Shown piece after piece: positions 1-10,206 of a DNA stretch of 64,000 bases (positions within the stretch are counted from its first letter, which is position 1; each line of letters opens with the position of its first letter). This stretch comes from Ottowia thiooxydans DSM 14619 (GTDB lineage: Bacteria > Pseudomonadota > Gammaproteobacteria > Burkholderiales > Burkholderiaceae_C). Made by a program: the position numbers and the translations under genes. The stretch lies in NCBI RefSeq assembly GCF_000422885.1, contig NZ_KE383942.1, positions 65,353-129,352 of the forward strand, given 5' to 3'. The notes beneath the pieces were generated by a model. That model ran no database searches and had not been told where the DNA came from. It worked only from the letters and a program-made list of their open reading frames with translations.

Positions 1-2405
<2,405 letters not shown>

Positions 2406-2476
2406 CCCGTGGTCATGAGTGAGTCAGGTTATTTTTCCGCGCTTGTGGCCATGGACGGCTATGTGGAGGACAACCG

Positions 2477-2869
2477 ATGAGTCAACTGATTGATCACTCT
2501 CCACCCAATGGCGACTATGTGCGCTACCTGGAGAAACTCATGCAGCCGTCTGGCGTTGCCATGCACGCCAGCCCCTCGGTAACCGCGGGAGCCAATCATG
2601 TTTCATCTGCGTCTACGCCTGTCGCGGTCCCTGGAGCGGAAGGGCCCCCCGATCTCGTTGAACTGCTGAACAAGCTGATAAAGAAACCCAAGCTGCGTGC
2701 TGAAGGCAAGGGCACCGCCACATGGTGGCTCTGGGTGGCCATGGCGCTGGTGATTGCCGGGGTACTTTTCCCGGTGGCCATGGGTTCAGTGGCCGTTGTT
2801 GCATTCGTTTTATGGCGAGCGGTGAAGTCGCTTTCCGGCACCAGAATAAAGATAAGGAGAAAACTTTGA
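2477..2869 (+). CDS. Small membrane protein between coaBC and dut
   Basis: A 130-residue protein of unrecognised family. The N-terminal 80 residues are polar and Ser/Pro/Ala rich. Residues about 82-115 are strongly hydrophobic (starting [14 protein letters not shown]), enough for one long or two short membrane helices. The tail is basic (RIKIRRKL), which would favour a cytoplasmic C-terminus. A GGAGG-like site precedes the ATG. Its stop overlaps the dut start by four bases (TTGA), so the two are probably translationally coupled. Existence is supported by operon position and coupling; function is unknown. Confidence 0.7.
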   Translation: MSQLIDHSPPNGDYVRYLEKLMQPSGVAMHASPSVTAGANHVSSASTPVAVPGAEGPPDLVELLNKLIKKPKLRAEGKGTATWWLWVAMALVIAGVLFPVAMGSVAVVAFVLWRAVKSLSGTRIKIRRKL

Positions 2870-3312
2870 AGATTGATGTGAAGATTCTGGACGAGCGCCT
2901 GCGTACGCAGATGCCCGCTTACGCCACCCCCGGCAGTGCTGGCCTGGATTTGCGCGCTTGCCTTGAAGCACCGTTGGAGCTGGCTCCGGGTGCTTGGCAG
3001 CTAGTGCCCACTGGCATGGCCATTCATCTGGCCGATACGGGCTACGCAGCGCTCATATTGCCGCGCTCGGGACTCGGACATAAGCATGGCATCGTGCTAG
3101 GCAATCTGGTGGGCCTGATTGATAGCGACTATCAGGGCCAGCTAATGGTCAGTGCATGGAATCGCAGTGAAACGGCCTTCACCATTGAACCCATGGAGCG
3201 AATCGCGCAATTGGTCATTGTTCCTGTGGTTCAAGCAAGATTTCACATCGTCAGCGATTTCCCCGCCAGCGAACGAGGCGAAAGCGGCTACGGCTCTACT
3301 GGAAAAAAGTAG
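2866..3312 (+). CDS. dut: dUTP diphosphatase
   Basis: Hydrolyses dUTP to dUMP and pyrophosphate, keeping uracil out of DNA and feeding thymidylate synthesis. At 148 aa it is a normal trimeric dUTPase. All five motifs are visible: [33 protein letters not shown] with the catalytic Asp, ERIAQLV, and C-terminal [10 protein letters not shown], where Ser replaces one Gly of the usual loop. The start must be TTG at 2866: the family N-terminus (KIDVKIL) begins there, AAGGAG lies just upstream, and the only in-frame ATG (2722) would add an unrelated segment. Coupled to the preceding membrane protein. Confidence 0.95.
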   Translation: MKIDVKILDERLRTQMPAYATPGSAGLDLRACLEAPLELAPGAWQLVPTGMAIHLADTGYAALILPRSGLGHKHGIVLGNLVGLIDSDYQGQLMVSAWNRSETAFTIEPMERIAQLVIVPVVQARFHIVSDFPASERGESGYGSTGKK

Positions 3313-3486
3313 CCATGTGCGATTTGTCTGACACGAAAACCTTCCCTTCTCTGGTTGAAGCTTGATTCAGACGAGCGTTTAATAGACTCTGCGCGCGTTG
3401 ATAGACGCGCACAGATCGCACCCACATATACGTTGGTTTAAGTTGTGGGCGCGGTCTCTTCCCGTATTCATTAAGGAGTAGTCCAA

Positions 3487-3978
3487 ATGTCGAAATTTCA
3501 ACGACTGAGTCGCGTGGGCATAAGCGCGGTGGTGGTCACCACGCTGGCAGCGTGTGCGAACCAGCCCTATGGCAACTCGAATTACCCCTCAGGCTCACAG
3601 CCCGTTTACACCCAACCGGGCTATTCGCAGCCCGGATACTCCTCATTCGGCACCATCGCCAATGTAGAAATGGTCCGAGCAGGCGGAGGCACAGGTGGCA
3701 TCGCGGGAGCTGCTATTGGCGGGGTTGCTGGGGGCGTGCTTGGCAACCAGGTGGGTGGCGGCTCCGGTCGCACCGTAGCTACGGTGGCCGGTGTCATCGG
3801 TGGCGCCTTGATCGGCCAGGCGGTTGAGCGGAATTCGGCAGCAGGCCGCGGCGCAGATGTCTACCGCGTCACGGTACGTCTGGATAACGGCAGCAGCCAA
3901 GTTTTCGACTATCAGCAATCGCCAAACGTTCGTATCGGCGAGCGCGTGCGCGTGGAAGGCAACCAGCTGTATCGCTGA
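3487..3978 (+). CDS. Glycine-zipper outer-membrane lipoprotein (SlyB/Pcp-like)
   Basis: A 163-residue lipoprotein. A basic N-terminus and hydrophobic stretch end in lipobox LAAC, with the acylated Cys at residue 23. A Tyr/Pro/Gln/Ser-rich linker follows, then a glycine-zipper segment (GGIAGAAIGGVAGGVLGNQ and a second Gly-rich helix) typical of the 2TM glycine-zipper family. The C-terminal domain (VYRVTVRLDNGSSQVF to QLYR) resembles SlyB/PcpY lipoproteins of the outer membrane. AAGGAG precedes the ATG. A short inverted repeat, TGCGCG/CGCGCA at 3390-3411, lies upstream. Probably monocistronic and convergent with the next gene 20 bp away. Confidence 0.85.
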   Translation: MSKFQRLSRVGISAVVVTTLAACANQPYGNSNYPSGSQPVYTQPGYSQPGYSSFGTIANVEMVRAGGGTGGIAGAAIGGVAGGVLGNQVGGGSGRTVATVAGVIGGALIGQAVERNSAAGRGADVYRVTVRLDNGSSQVFDYQQSPNVRIGERVRVEGNQLYR

Positions 3979-3998
3979 TCGCCCCGTGTTCCAGAAAG

Positions 3999-4523
3999 TT
4001 AGTGCAGCAGGGGCCCACCAGGAGCCGCTGCTTGCACTCGGAAAAATCCGGTCCCAGCCGTACCTGCTGAAATCTCTTCATCGGTAGCTTCGCGCACGCC
4101 CTCCACCTTCAAACGTAGCCGCAGGCCTATGCCGGCCAGTGGATGGTTGCCGTCGAGAACGATGTGTTCGGGGTAAATGCTGGAAACGGTGTAGAGCGCG
4201 TCTGCTGGTAGTTTGGAGTTCAGGCCTTCGGGTAGCGCGTGACCTTCAAAGACCATGCCTTCTTCCAGCGGCTCAGGGAAGAGCGCGCGCGGCTCGAGAA
4301 AGAGCATTTGGTCGTCGAAATCTCCAAAGGCATCCAGCGGCTCGAGATTGAGCTCAAGCGTGGATCCAGGCTCATGGCCCTGTAGGGCTTCCTCGATTTT
4401 GGGCAGCAGATCGTTGCTACCTAGCAAAAACTCAACAGGCTCGTCGAGCACGTCCAGCTCATCGCCGAGGCCGTCTTTCAGCGTCCATGTGAGCGAAACA
4501 ACGCATTGGGGGGTAATTTCCAT
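3999..4523 (-). CDS. FKBP-type peptidyl-prolyl isomerase, SlyD-like
   Basis: A 174-residue cytoplasmic cis-trans prolyl isomerase/chaperone of the SlyD/FkpB group. The N-terminus MEITPQCVVSLTWTLKDG and the LLPKIEEALQGHEPG segment match the split FKBP fold, with an insert-in-flap chaperone region in the middle. DGNHPLAGIGLRLRLKV near residue 135 is the conserved second half. The long His-rich metal tail of E. coli SlyD is missing; the protein ends GGPLLH. ATG at 4523 is chosen because longer forms add non-homologous sequence overlapping the divergent neighbour. roxA starts 62 bp away on the other strand. Confidence 0.88.
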   Translation of the reverse strand: MEITPQCVVSLTWTLKDGLGDELDVLDEPVEFLLGSNDLLPKIEEALQGHEPGSTLELNLEPLDAFGDFDDQMLFLEPRALFPEPLEEGMVFEGHALPEGLNSKLPADALYTVSSIYPEHIVLDGNHPLAGIGLRLRLKVEGVREATDEEISAGTAGTGFFRVQAAAPGGPLLH

Positions 4524-4585
4524 CGCACAATTGTCGCATTGCAACGATGGGCTGCCGCAAAAGCGCCCTCTCTTTCTTTCTGACA

Positions 4586-5716
4586 ATGGATACAACCCTC
4601 GCTTTACCACTGCTCGGTGGCCTCACACCTGAGCAGTTCATGAAACGCCACTGGCAAAAAAAACCACTGCTGGTCCGTCAAGCCGTCCCTGGCTTCTCGC
4701 CGCTCCTCACACGCGCGGCCCTGTTCGACTTGGCGGGTCAAGAGGGCGTTGAGTCCCGTTTGCTGAGTGAGGGCAAGCAGGGCTGGAAACTGCGGAGCGG
4801 GCCTATTGCACGTCGTGCGCTACCGCCCGTCAGCCAGCCGCACTGGACATTGCTGGTGCAGGGCGTCGATCTTCACGACGATGGTATTCACGCCTTCATG
4901 CAGCAATTCAGATTCGTTCCCGACGCTCGTCTGGACGATCTCATGATCAGCTACGCGAGTGACCAGGGAGGTGTAGGGCCTCATTTCGACAGCTACGACG
5001 TGTTTCTATTTCAGGCGGCAGGCAAGCGCCGTTGGCGCATAGGCCGCCAGAAGGACTTGAGCCTCGTGGAAGGTCTGCCCTTGAAGATATTGGCAAACTT
5101 CGAGCCTGAACACGAATATGTGCTGGAACCCGGCGATATGCTTTATTTGCCGCCTCGCTGGGCGCACGATGGCGTGGCGCTTGGCGGCGATTGCATGACT
5201 TATTCAATCGGGTTTCGTCAGCCTTCTCGGGGTGAATTGGCGCGAGAATTACTGACACGCACCGCAGACGAAGCCACTGATTTTCTGGGCGACACGGCGT
5301 ACCGGGACCCGACACAACCTGCAGTATCCCGCCCTGCGGAAGTGCCGGCAGCCATGCTGGAGTTTGCACGTGATGCGGTTGAGCGCGCTTTGAGCGACCC
5401 CGCGCAACTGGCTATGGCTTTAGGTGAGGCTTTGACGGAGCCAAAGACCAATGTGTGGTTTGAGCCGTCCTCCGGTGCCACTGACGGCGAGACTGGCGGC
5501 GCTGTGGTGCTGGATCGGCGGACGCGCATGATGTATGACGAGCGGCATGTCTTCATCAACGGCGAGAGTTATCGTGCTGGCGGGCGAGACGCCCGGGCGA
5601 TGCGCGCATTGGCGGACAACCGCACCCTGGACAAGCTTGAGGTGGCCCGTTTGAGTGCTGACGCGATCGAATTGGTCAAGCAATGGAAACACGCAGGATG
5701 GTTACATTTCGCTTGA
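4586..5716 (+). CDS. roxA: Ribosomal protein uL16 arginine hydroxylase (JmjC/cupin)
   Basis: A 2-oxoglutarate/Fe(II) oxygenase of the RoxA/YcfD group, which hydroxylates an arginine of ribosomal protein uL16. At 376 aa it has the family length. The JmjC core shows the iron triad: H133 and D135 in GPHFDSYDVF, and distal H194 in LPPRWAHDG. The C-terminal winged-helix-like domain follows. ATG at 4586 (MDTTLALPLL) is preferred, since the upstream in-frame extension from 4547 is not family-like. It stands alone, divergent from the FKBP gene. Confidence 0.9.
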   Translation: MDTTLALPLLGGLTPEQFMKRHWQKKPLLVRQAVPGFSPLLTRAALFDLAGQEGVESRLLSEGKQGWKLRSGPIARRALPPVSQPHWTLLVQGVDLHDDGIHAFMQQFRFVPDARLDDLMISYASDQGGVGPHFDSYDVFLFQAAGKRRWRIGRQKDLSLVEGLPLKILANFEPEHEYVLEPGDMLYLPPRWAHDGVALGGDCMTYSIGFRQPSRGELARELLTRTADEATDFLGDTAYRDPTQPAVSRPAEVPAAMLEFARDAVERALSDPAQLAMALGEALTEPKTNVWFEPSSGATDGETGGAVVLDRRTRMMYDERHVFINGESYRAGGRDARAMRALADNRTLDKLEVARLSADAIELVKQWKHAGWLHFA

Positions 5717-5830
5717 GAGCGACGCCTCGCAAGCTCAAAAAGCAGAATATTTAACGATTTGCATTCACTAAATGGCCTGGAAACGTCGCGTTGACGCATC
5801 AGGGTTTATCACAATTGCAGAGGCCCGCGC

Positions 5831-5836
5831 TATAAT
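5831..5836 (+). promoter_or_regulatory. Candidate -10 box (TATAAT) of the Ala-rich lipoprotein gene
   Basis: A perfect TATAAT lies 105 bp before the lipoprotein start, with only a weak -35 candidate (TTATCA at 5806). With the downstream terminator it suggests a short monocistronic transcript with a roughly 100-nt leader. Function is inferred. Confidence 0.45.
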
Positions 5837-5941
5837 TGAAGTCTGAGCGGAAAGAGAATGAGCGCTTTCTCTCGGTCAGGACGCAATTCATATCGAGCGT
5901 CATGGCTTTCCGAAAATATTACTCTCATAAGGACTATTGAA

Positions 5942-6259
5942 ATGAATAAATCGCTTGTCTTGGCCGCTCTGATGGCTGCTGCTGCTCTGACCGCTTGTGG
6001 CAAAAAAGAAGAACCAGCTCCAGCTCCAGCTCCTGTTGAAGCCCCTGCAGCCGCTCCTGCCGTTGAAGCCGCAGCTTCCGCAGCCGCTGGCGCAGCTTCT
6101 GCCGCTGGTGCAGCCGCCACTTCCGCAGCTGACGCTGCCAGCTCTGCTGTGGCTGGTGCCGCTTCTGCTGCTGGTGCCGCCGTTGATGCTGCTGCTGCTG
6201 CCGCCGGCAACGCTGCCGCCGCCGCTGCTTCTGCAGCCGCTGCTGCTGCTAGCAAATAA
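5942..6259 (+). CDS. Alanine-rich small lipoprotein ending in lysine
   Basis: A 105-residue precursor. Signal peptide MNKSLVLAALMAAAALTAC carries lipobox LTAC with acylated Cys19. A short basic/acidic and Ala-Pro spacer follows, then about 65 residues made almost only of Ala with regular Ser, Gly, Asp and Val, predicted helical. The last residue is Lys. AAGGA precedes the ATG at 5942; an in-frame ATG at 5858 would bury the signal peptide. It is monocistronic, with a perfect -10 box upstream and strong terminators downstream, consistent with high expression. No family is recognised with certainty. The layout (Ala-rich helix, terminal Lys) recalls Braun lipoprotein Lpp, which is tied to peptidoglycan through its C-terminal Lys; that parallel is inference. 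Confidence 0.82.
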   Translation: MNKSLVLAALMAAAALTACGKKEEPAPAPAPVEAPAAAPAVEAAASAAAGAASAAGAAATSAADAASSAVAGAASAAGAAVDAAAAAAGNAAAAAASAAAAAASK

Positions 6260-6274
6260 GCACTCGCGTGCTCA

Positions 6275-6325
6275 CCGGAGCTATCTGCTCCGGCAAAAAA
6301 GCCACCTTTGGGTGGCTTTTTTTTT
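6275..6325. terminator. Double hairpin with bidirectional Rho-independent terminator
   Basis: First hairpin: CCGGAGC (6275-6281), loop TATCT, GCTCCGG. Second: GCCACC (6301-6306), loop TTTG, GGTGGC, followed by nine T (6317-6325) and preceded by six A. It can therefore end transcription from the lipoprotein gene and also from the opposite strand. Confidence 0.9.
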
Positions 6326-6470
6326 GCCCTGTTAGGGTAAGGTGGATTTTTGCATCCAGCTTCACGTAACAAGAAATTAGGTAAAAAGCACTCGAAATTC
6401 GTGCGTTGAATTTAGATTAGGAGTACGTTTTTGAACGTTCTCCACGTTTGGCGCGAGCGCAAACGCGGCT

Positions 6471-7247
6471 CTAAACGCTATGCCACTCGCCGCTTCCCAT
6501 CGGCGTGCAGAATGGCACTTCGTCTGGTGCGCATCCTAGTATTTCTGAGAGCGCGGCCTGCACCAGGCTAGGGCGGTTATTTCGTTCGCTCAAATGCCCG
6601 GCGATCACCGTGTGAAGGTCCTTGTGCAACAACGCTTGTAGCGCTTGGGCAGCCTGGCCGTTATTGAGATGGCCGTGAGAGCCGCCTACACGCCGCTTCA
6701 GGAATGCCGGGTAGCTCGATCGTTCCAGAAGATCCAAGTCATGATTACATTCGAGCAATAGGGCGTTACAACCACTCAAATTGGATAGTACATAAGGTGT
6801 GACGTGACCAAGGTCGGTCAACAGCCCCAATGAGCGTGCGCCATCGGTGCAATTGAGTTGCAGAGGTTCTTGGGCATCGTGCGGTACGGTGAATGGACGC
6901 AACTGTATATCGCCTATGCCCACCAATTCACCGTCACGAACGAGAGTCAAGGGCGCGCCCGCCAAAGGCGCATCCAAGGCGCGCCAAGTGCCGGCGCTCA
7001 TGAACAGTTTAATTTGATGTCGCTGAGACAGCGTTAAGGCGCACCCCACATGATCGCTGTGCTCATGGGTGATGAATATGGCGTCGAGTTGCGGAGTGGA
7101 GACGCCGTGGCGTTGCAGGCGGGCTTCCAGTTGGCGAATACCCAGCCCGCAATCCACCAGCACCCTGGTGCTGGTGGTACCGTCCCACGCCTCAATCAGC
7201 GTGGCGTTACCAGAACTGCCGCTCGCTAGGCTGCAAAAACGCAGCAT
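6471..7247 (-). CDS. MBL-fold metallo-hydrolase (YycJ/WalJ-like)
   Basis: A 258-residue cytosolic metallo-beta-lactamase-fold hydrolase. N-terminal MLRFCSLASGSSGNATLI is typical of the YycJ/WalJ branch. The metal site is clear as THEHSDHVG, with further ligands expected at LLECNHDLDLL and near GHLSERN. Related proteins act as phosphodiesterases or nucleases; the substrate here is unknown. It is the last gene of the run methyltransferase-dapA-bamC-MBL. A 162-bp palindromic element separates it from bamC, so its expression may depend on readthrough of that structure or on a separate promoter. Confidence 0.88.
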   Translation of the reverse strand: MLRFCSLASGSSGNATLIEAWDGTTSTRVLVDCGLGIRQLEARLQRHGVSTPQLDAIFITHEHSDHVGCALTLSQRHQIKLFMSAGTWRALDAPLAGAPLTLVRDGELVGIGDIQLRPFTVPHDAQEPLQLNCTDGARSLGLLTDLGHVTPYVLSNLSGCNALLLECNHDLDLLERSSYPAFLKRRVGGSHGHLNNGQAAQALQALLHKDLHTVIAGHLSERNNRPSLVQAALSEILGCAPDEVPFCTPMGSGEWHSV

Positions 7248-7252
7248 GGCTT

Positions 7253-7414
7253 AGAGCGTGTTCAAAGTCTCTGCGCGAGGGCCGTTGTGTTCGAAAAGCT
7301 GGGACTGCAAGGCGAAAAACGCAGGGATACCTGGTGGTATCGCGAGTATTTTTAACGCCGCAGACGCGGTTTTTCGGGCGCAACGGGGCCGCGAGGAGAC
7401 TTCGAACACGCTCT
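7253..7414. repeat. 162-bp imperfect palindrome, MITE-like, inserted between bamC and the MBL gene
   Basis: Left end AGAGCGTGTTCAAAGTCTC (7253 on) and right end GAGACTTCGAACACGCTCT (to 7414) are inverted copies with one mismatch. Symmetry continues to the centre, GATACCTGGTGGTATC near 7326-7341. If the ends are read as GAGCGTGTTC, each side is flanked by TA, as expected for an insertion duplicating TA (IS630/mariner-like). It holds no convincing gene. In RNA it would fold into one long hairpin. It sits four bases from the bamC stop and five from the MBL start. Confidence 0.8.
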
Positions 7415-7417
7415 ACA

Positions 7418-8521
7418 CTATTTCAATTCGTCGGCGATGACTTGTACTATGCGTTGCGCAACTGCAGCCGTGACGGGGGCTCCATTCGAGTCAAGCACAG
7501 ACACGGTGGCGACCTGAGCCTCGCTTTTCACGGAAACCTGGTACCGGGATGTAGGCACTGGGGGGGTGCCCCGTCCTAACAGCTTGCCGAAGAACCCTGG
7601 CTCTTTCTTCTCCAGCGTAGGGTCCACGTAGCGGACGAAATAAATGCCCTTGTTGCGGTCACGATCTTCTACGGTGAAGCCTGTGCGATCCAATGCCAGG
7701 CCGACACGTCGCCATGCGCGGTCGAAATCCTCGTTGACCTGAACCACCGGCACGTTGTTCACGTTGGCCACGCGTGCATTGGGTACCGCAGGTGCTTGAG
7801 CGGCGCTGGCAATGATGGCTTTCGATTGCTCTTGTGATACGCCCAGCCTCACCATCAGGCGGCGAAGAAATTCCGCTTCCAGGTTAGGGTCACTGGCTCG
7901 AGGTTGCCAGATGGTGCTGTCGCGTTGCGCGTTGGTGTAGGCCTCTTCCATACCACGATGGCTGATGAAAATATCCGTGCCACCCTGGGCATTGCGCTCC
8001 ATACGCGTGCGGAATTTGTCGCGTTCTCCAGTGGAATACACCGAATCGAGCATTTTGCCAATCGTGGCGCGGATGATGTCCTGAGGAATCTTGGCGCGGT
8101 TTTCGGCCCAATCAGTTTCCAGGATGCCGATATTTTGCTGGTCAACCGCGAGAAGGAAGCCGCTTTCCAGCCAGAACTCTCTCACTGGGTTCCAGAGTTT
8201 GTCCGCAGGGCGATCAACGCGCAGCCAGCGCTCATTTCCGGAGCGCTCGAAATGCACATCGGCAATGGTGGTTGCCGCGGTGGGTGTGCCGGTGGTGGCG
8301 GCTGCAGCCTGAATGGACTGGTAGTTGCTGGCCGTGACCGCAGTTCCTGGAACCACATAACGCGATTGCCCTGGAAGTTGTGTCAGGTCAGGTGGCACTT
8401 CCAGTGAAACGCCTCGGCCGGAACTCTTGTAGTCGATCCGGTCGGTTTCGAGAATCGAGCACGCGCTCAACCCCAGGAGCAGGGCGAGGGGGAGGGCGCG
8501 GATGGGAAGAGATGACTTCAC
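7418..8521 (-). CDS. bamC: Outer-membrane protein assembly factor BamC (lipoprotein)
   Basis: A lipoprotein of the BAM complex, which inserts beta-barrel proteins into the outer membrane. The 367-residue precursor has signal MKSSLPIRALPLALLLGL, lipobox LSAC and Cys21. It is followed by the unstructured BamC leader including DRIDYKSSGRGVSLEVPPDL, the segment known to contact BamD. Two helix-grip domains follow, with WLRVDRPADKLWNPVREFW opening the first and a second in the C-terminal part (EDFDRAWRRVGLALDRTGF). Adjacency to dapA is the classical dapA-bamC order. The 3' end abuts the palindromic element but the C-terminus (VIADELK) looks intact. Confidence 0.92.
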   Translation of the reverse strand: MKSSLPIRALPLALLLGLSACSILETDRIDYKSSGRGVSLEVPPDLTQLPGQSRYVVPGTAVTASNYQSIQAAAATTGTPTAATTIADVHFERSGNERWLRVDRPADKLWNPVREFWLESGFLLAVDQQNIGILETDWAENRAKIPQDIIRATIGKMLDSVYSTGERDKFRTRMERNAQGGTDIFISHRGMEEAYTNAQRDSTIWQPRASDPNLEAEFLRRLMVRLGVSQEQSKAIIASAAQAPAVPNARVANVNNVPVVQVNEDFDRAWRRVGLALDRTGFTVEDRDRNKGIYFVRYVDPTLEKKEPGFFGKLLGRGTPPVPTSRYQVSVKSEAQVATVSVLDSNGAPVTAAVAQRIVQVIADELK

Positions 8522-8581
8522 GTGTGTGTTTCCTTAAATACGGAACAGGCGTTCAGGCGGATAAGCGCCTTGCCGCAGAAT

Positions 8582-9469
8582 TCATCGCAGCAGGCCGCTT
8601 GCCCGCAGTGCTTCTTCGACGACAGCCTCATAAGACTGCGCCAGGGGGGTCATGGGCAACCGCAGTGTGCCGCCGCACAGACCCATGCGGGCCATGGCCC
8701 ACTTCACGGGAATCGGGTTGGCTTCTACGAACAGTTGCTTGTGCACCGGCAGAAGTTTGAATTGAATATCCATGGCAGCGCGTGTGTTGCCTGCAATGGC
8801 GGCCACACACAACTCGTGCATGAGTTTTGGAGCGATGTTGGCTGTGACACTGATGTTGCCTTGGCCTCCACACAACATTAGCGCAACGGCTGTTGGATCG
8901 TCTCCAGAATAGACAGCGAAGCCCTTGGGTACCTCGCGAATCAGCCACTGTGCGCGTTCGATATTGCCGGTGGCTTCCTTCATGCCCACGATGCCGGGAA
9001 CTTGCGCCAGGCGCAGGACCGTATCGTGGTGCATATCGCCTACCGTGCGGCCTGGCACGTTGTAGAGCACCATGGGTAGATCACCCACTGCCTCCGCGAT
9101 AGCCTTGAAGTGACGGTACTGGCCTTCTTGCGTTGGCTTGTTGTAGTAGGGGACTACCTGTAACTGGCAATCGGCCCCGACCTTTTTGGCAAAGCGTGCG
9201 AGTTCGATGGCTTCAGATGTGGAGTTAGCTCCGCAGCCGGCCATGATGGGTACCCGAGCGGCGGCCTGTTCGACCGACACGCGGATGATTTCCTGGTGCT
9301 CTTCGATATTCACCGTGGGCGATTCGCCCGTGGTACCGACCACTCCTATGCAATCGGTGCCTTCGGCAATGTGCCAGTCGATCAGTTTGCGCAGCGTGGG
9401 GTAATCAACGCTGCCGTCTTCGTGCATCGGTGTAACGAGGGCGACGATACTGCCAGAGATAGGTGTCAT
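8582..9469 (-). CDS. dapA: 4-hydroxy-tetrahydrodipicolinate synthase
   Basis: First committed step of the diaminopimelate/lysine pathway, condensing pyruvate with aspartate semialdehyde in the cytosol. At 295 aa it has family length. GTTGES (45-50) holds the catalytic Thr; Tyr109 lies in VVPYYNKP, Tyr136 and Arg141 in LYNVPGRT, and the Schiff-base lysine is K164 in [12 protein letters not shown] at 9469 ([14 protein letters not shown]) is chosen over a start 33 bases upstream. It precedes bamC by 60 bp. A diverged paralogue lies at 51.8 kb. Confidence 0.96.
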   Translation of the reverse strand: MTPISGSIVALVTPMHEDGSVDYPTLRKLIDWHIAEGTDCIGVVGTTGESPTVNIEEHQEIIRVSVEQAAARVPIMAGCGANSTSEAIELARFAKKVGADCQLQVVPYYNKPTQEGQYRHFKAIAEAVGDLPMVLYNVPGRTVGDMHHDTVLRLAQVPGIVGMKEATGNIERAQWLIREVPKGFAVYSGDDPTAVALMLCGGQGNISVTANIAPKLMHELCVAAIAGNTRAAMDIQFKLLPVHKQLFVEANPIPVKWAMARMGLCGGTLRLPMTPLAQSYEAVVEEALRASGLLR

Positions 9470-9533
9470 GAAAGTGCTTGTCTTTCGCCGTGAAGCGAGC
9501 ATTTTAGTGCGCTACGGCCTACCCTTTGATGGC

Positions 9534-10109
9534 CTACAGTGGATATTGTTCCATTGCTTTGCTTTCTCTCTCCGAAAAGCCAGTCTTTCGTACGGCTGCA
9601 ATTCTTTGAACGAACCGCTGCGGATGGGGCAAAAAACCGTCCTCATACGCCACGATTCGCCATTCCGGTCCCGCACAAACTTTCAGCAATTCGCCGGGTT
9701 GCAACAAAAAATCTGCCCGCGAGGGCTTGCCGACCGTCTCGTTACCGGCGGCAAAGGTCTCGTATATCAGTACCCCTCCTTCGGCCACGCAATTCAGCAA
9801 GGTCGTAAATAGTGGCCGCCACAAATAGTTGGTGACTACCACTGCACCGAACCGGCGATCCCCCAATGGCCAGGGATCGTTCTCAATATCGGCCAGAACC
9901 GCTTCGCCGAGGTCTTTGACCGCTTCTATGGCCGCTGGGTTGCGATCGATTCCCGTCACTGTGTGCCCGCGCTGCGCAAACCACCGCATGTGGCGGCCGC
10001 CTCCGCAGGCCACATCGAGAACTGGCGCGCCGGCGGGCACGAGAGGACTCCAGCGCCACACCCAGGGGGATGGCGCTGGCAGGCTGGGAATAGGGGGCGT
10101 TGCGTTCAT
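9534..10109 (-). CDS. Class I SAM-dependent methyltransferase
   Basis: A 191-residue cytosolic protein with a Rossmann methyltransferase core: motif I VLDVACGGGRHMRWF (30-44), acidic motif II VTGIDRN, and AVVVTNYLWRPLF at motif IV. The Trp-rich N-terminus and the FLPHPQRFVQRIAAV C-terminus suggest the small TehB-like/UbiE-like group, but the substrate is not evident. It is the first gene of the minus-strand run leading to dapA, 64 bp apart, and is divergent from parE. Confidence 0.82.
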   Translation of the reverse strand: MNATPPIPSLPAPSPWVWRWSPLVPAGAPVLDVACGGGRHMRWFAQRGHTVTGIDRNPAAIEAVKDLGEAVLADIENDPWPLGDRRFGAVVVTNYLWRPLFTTLLNCVAEGGVLIYETFAAGNETVGKPSRADFLLQPGELLKVCAGPEWRIVAYEDGFLPHPQRFVQRIAAVRKTGFSERESKAMEQYPL

Positions 10110-10206
10110 GTTTACAGATGGAAAGCTCGTTTAAATATAGCGTGAATACGTGCTGGCTGTGGATTTATCCAGTCCATCGAGGATGGCGGGGCTAAAATGC
10201 TCCGCT

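Noticed and set aside
6060-6255. GCT/GCC-rich tract read as a tandem repeat or CRISPR
   Set aside because: It is the alanine-codon run of the lipoprotein gene; no regular spacer pattern.
8522-8581. Regulatory RNA or riboswitch in the dapA-bamC gap
   Set aside because: Too short and no recognisable lysine-riboswitch features.
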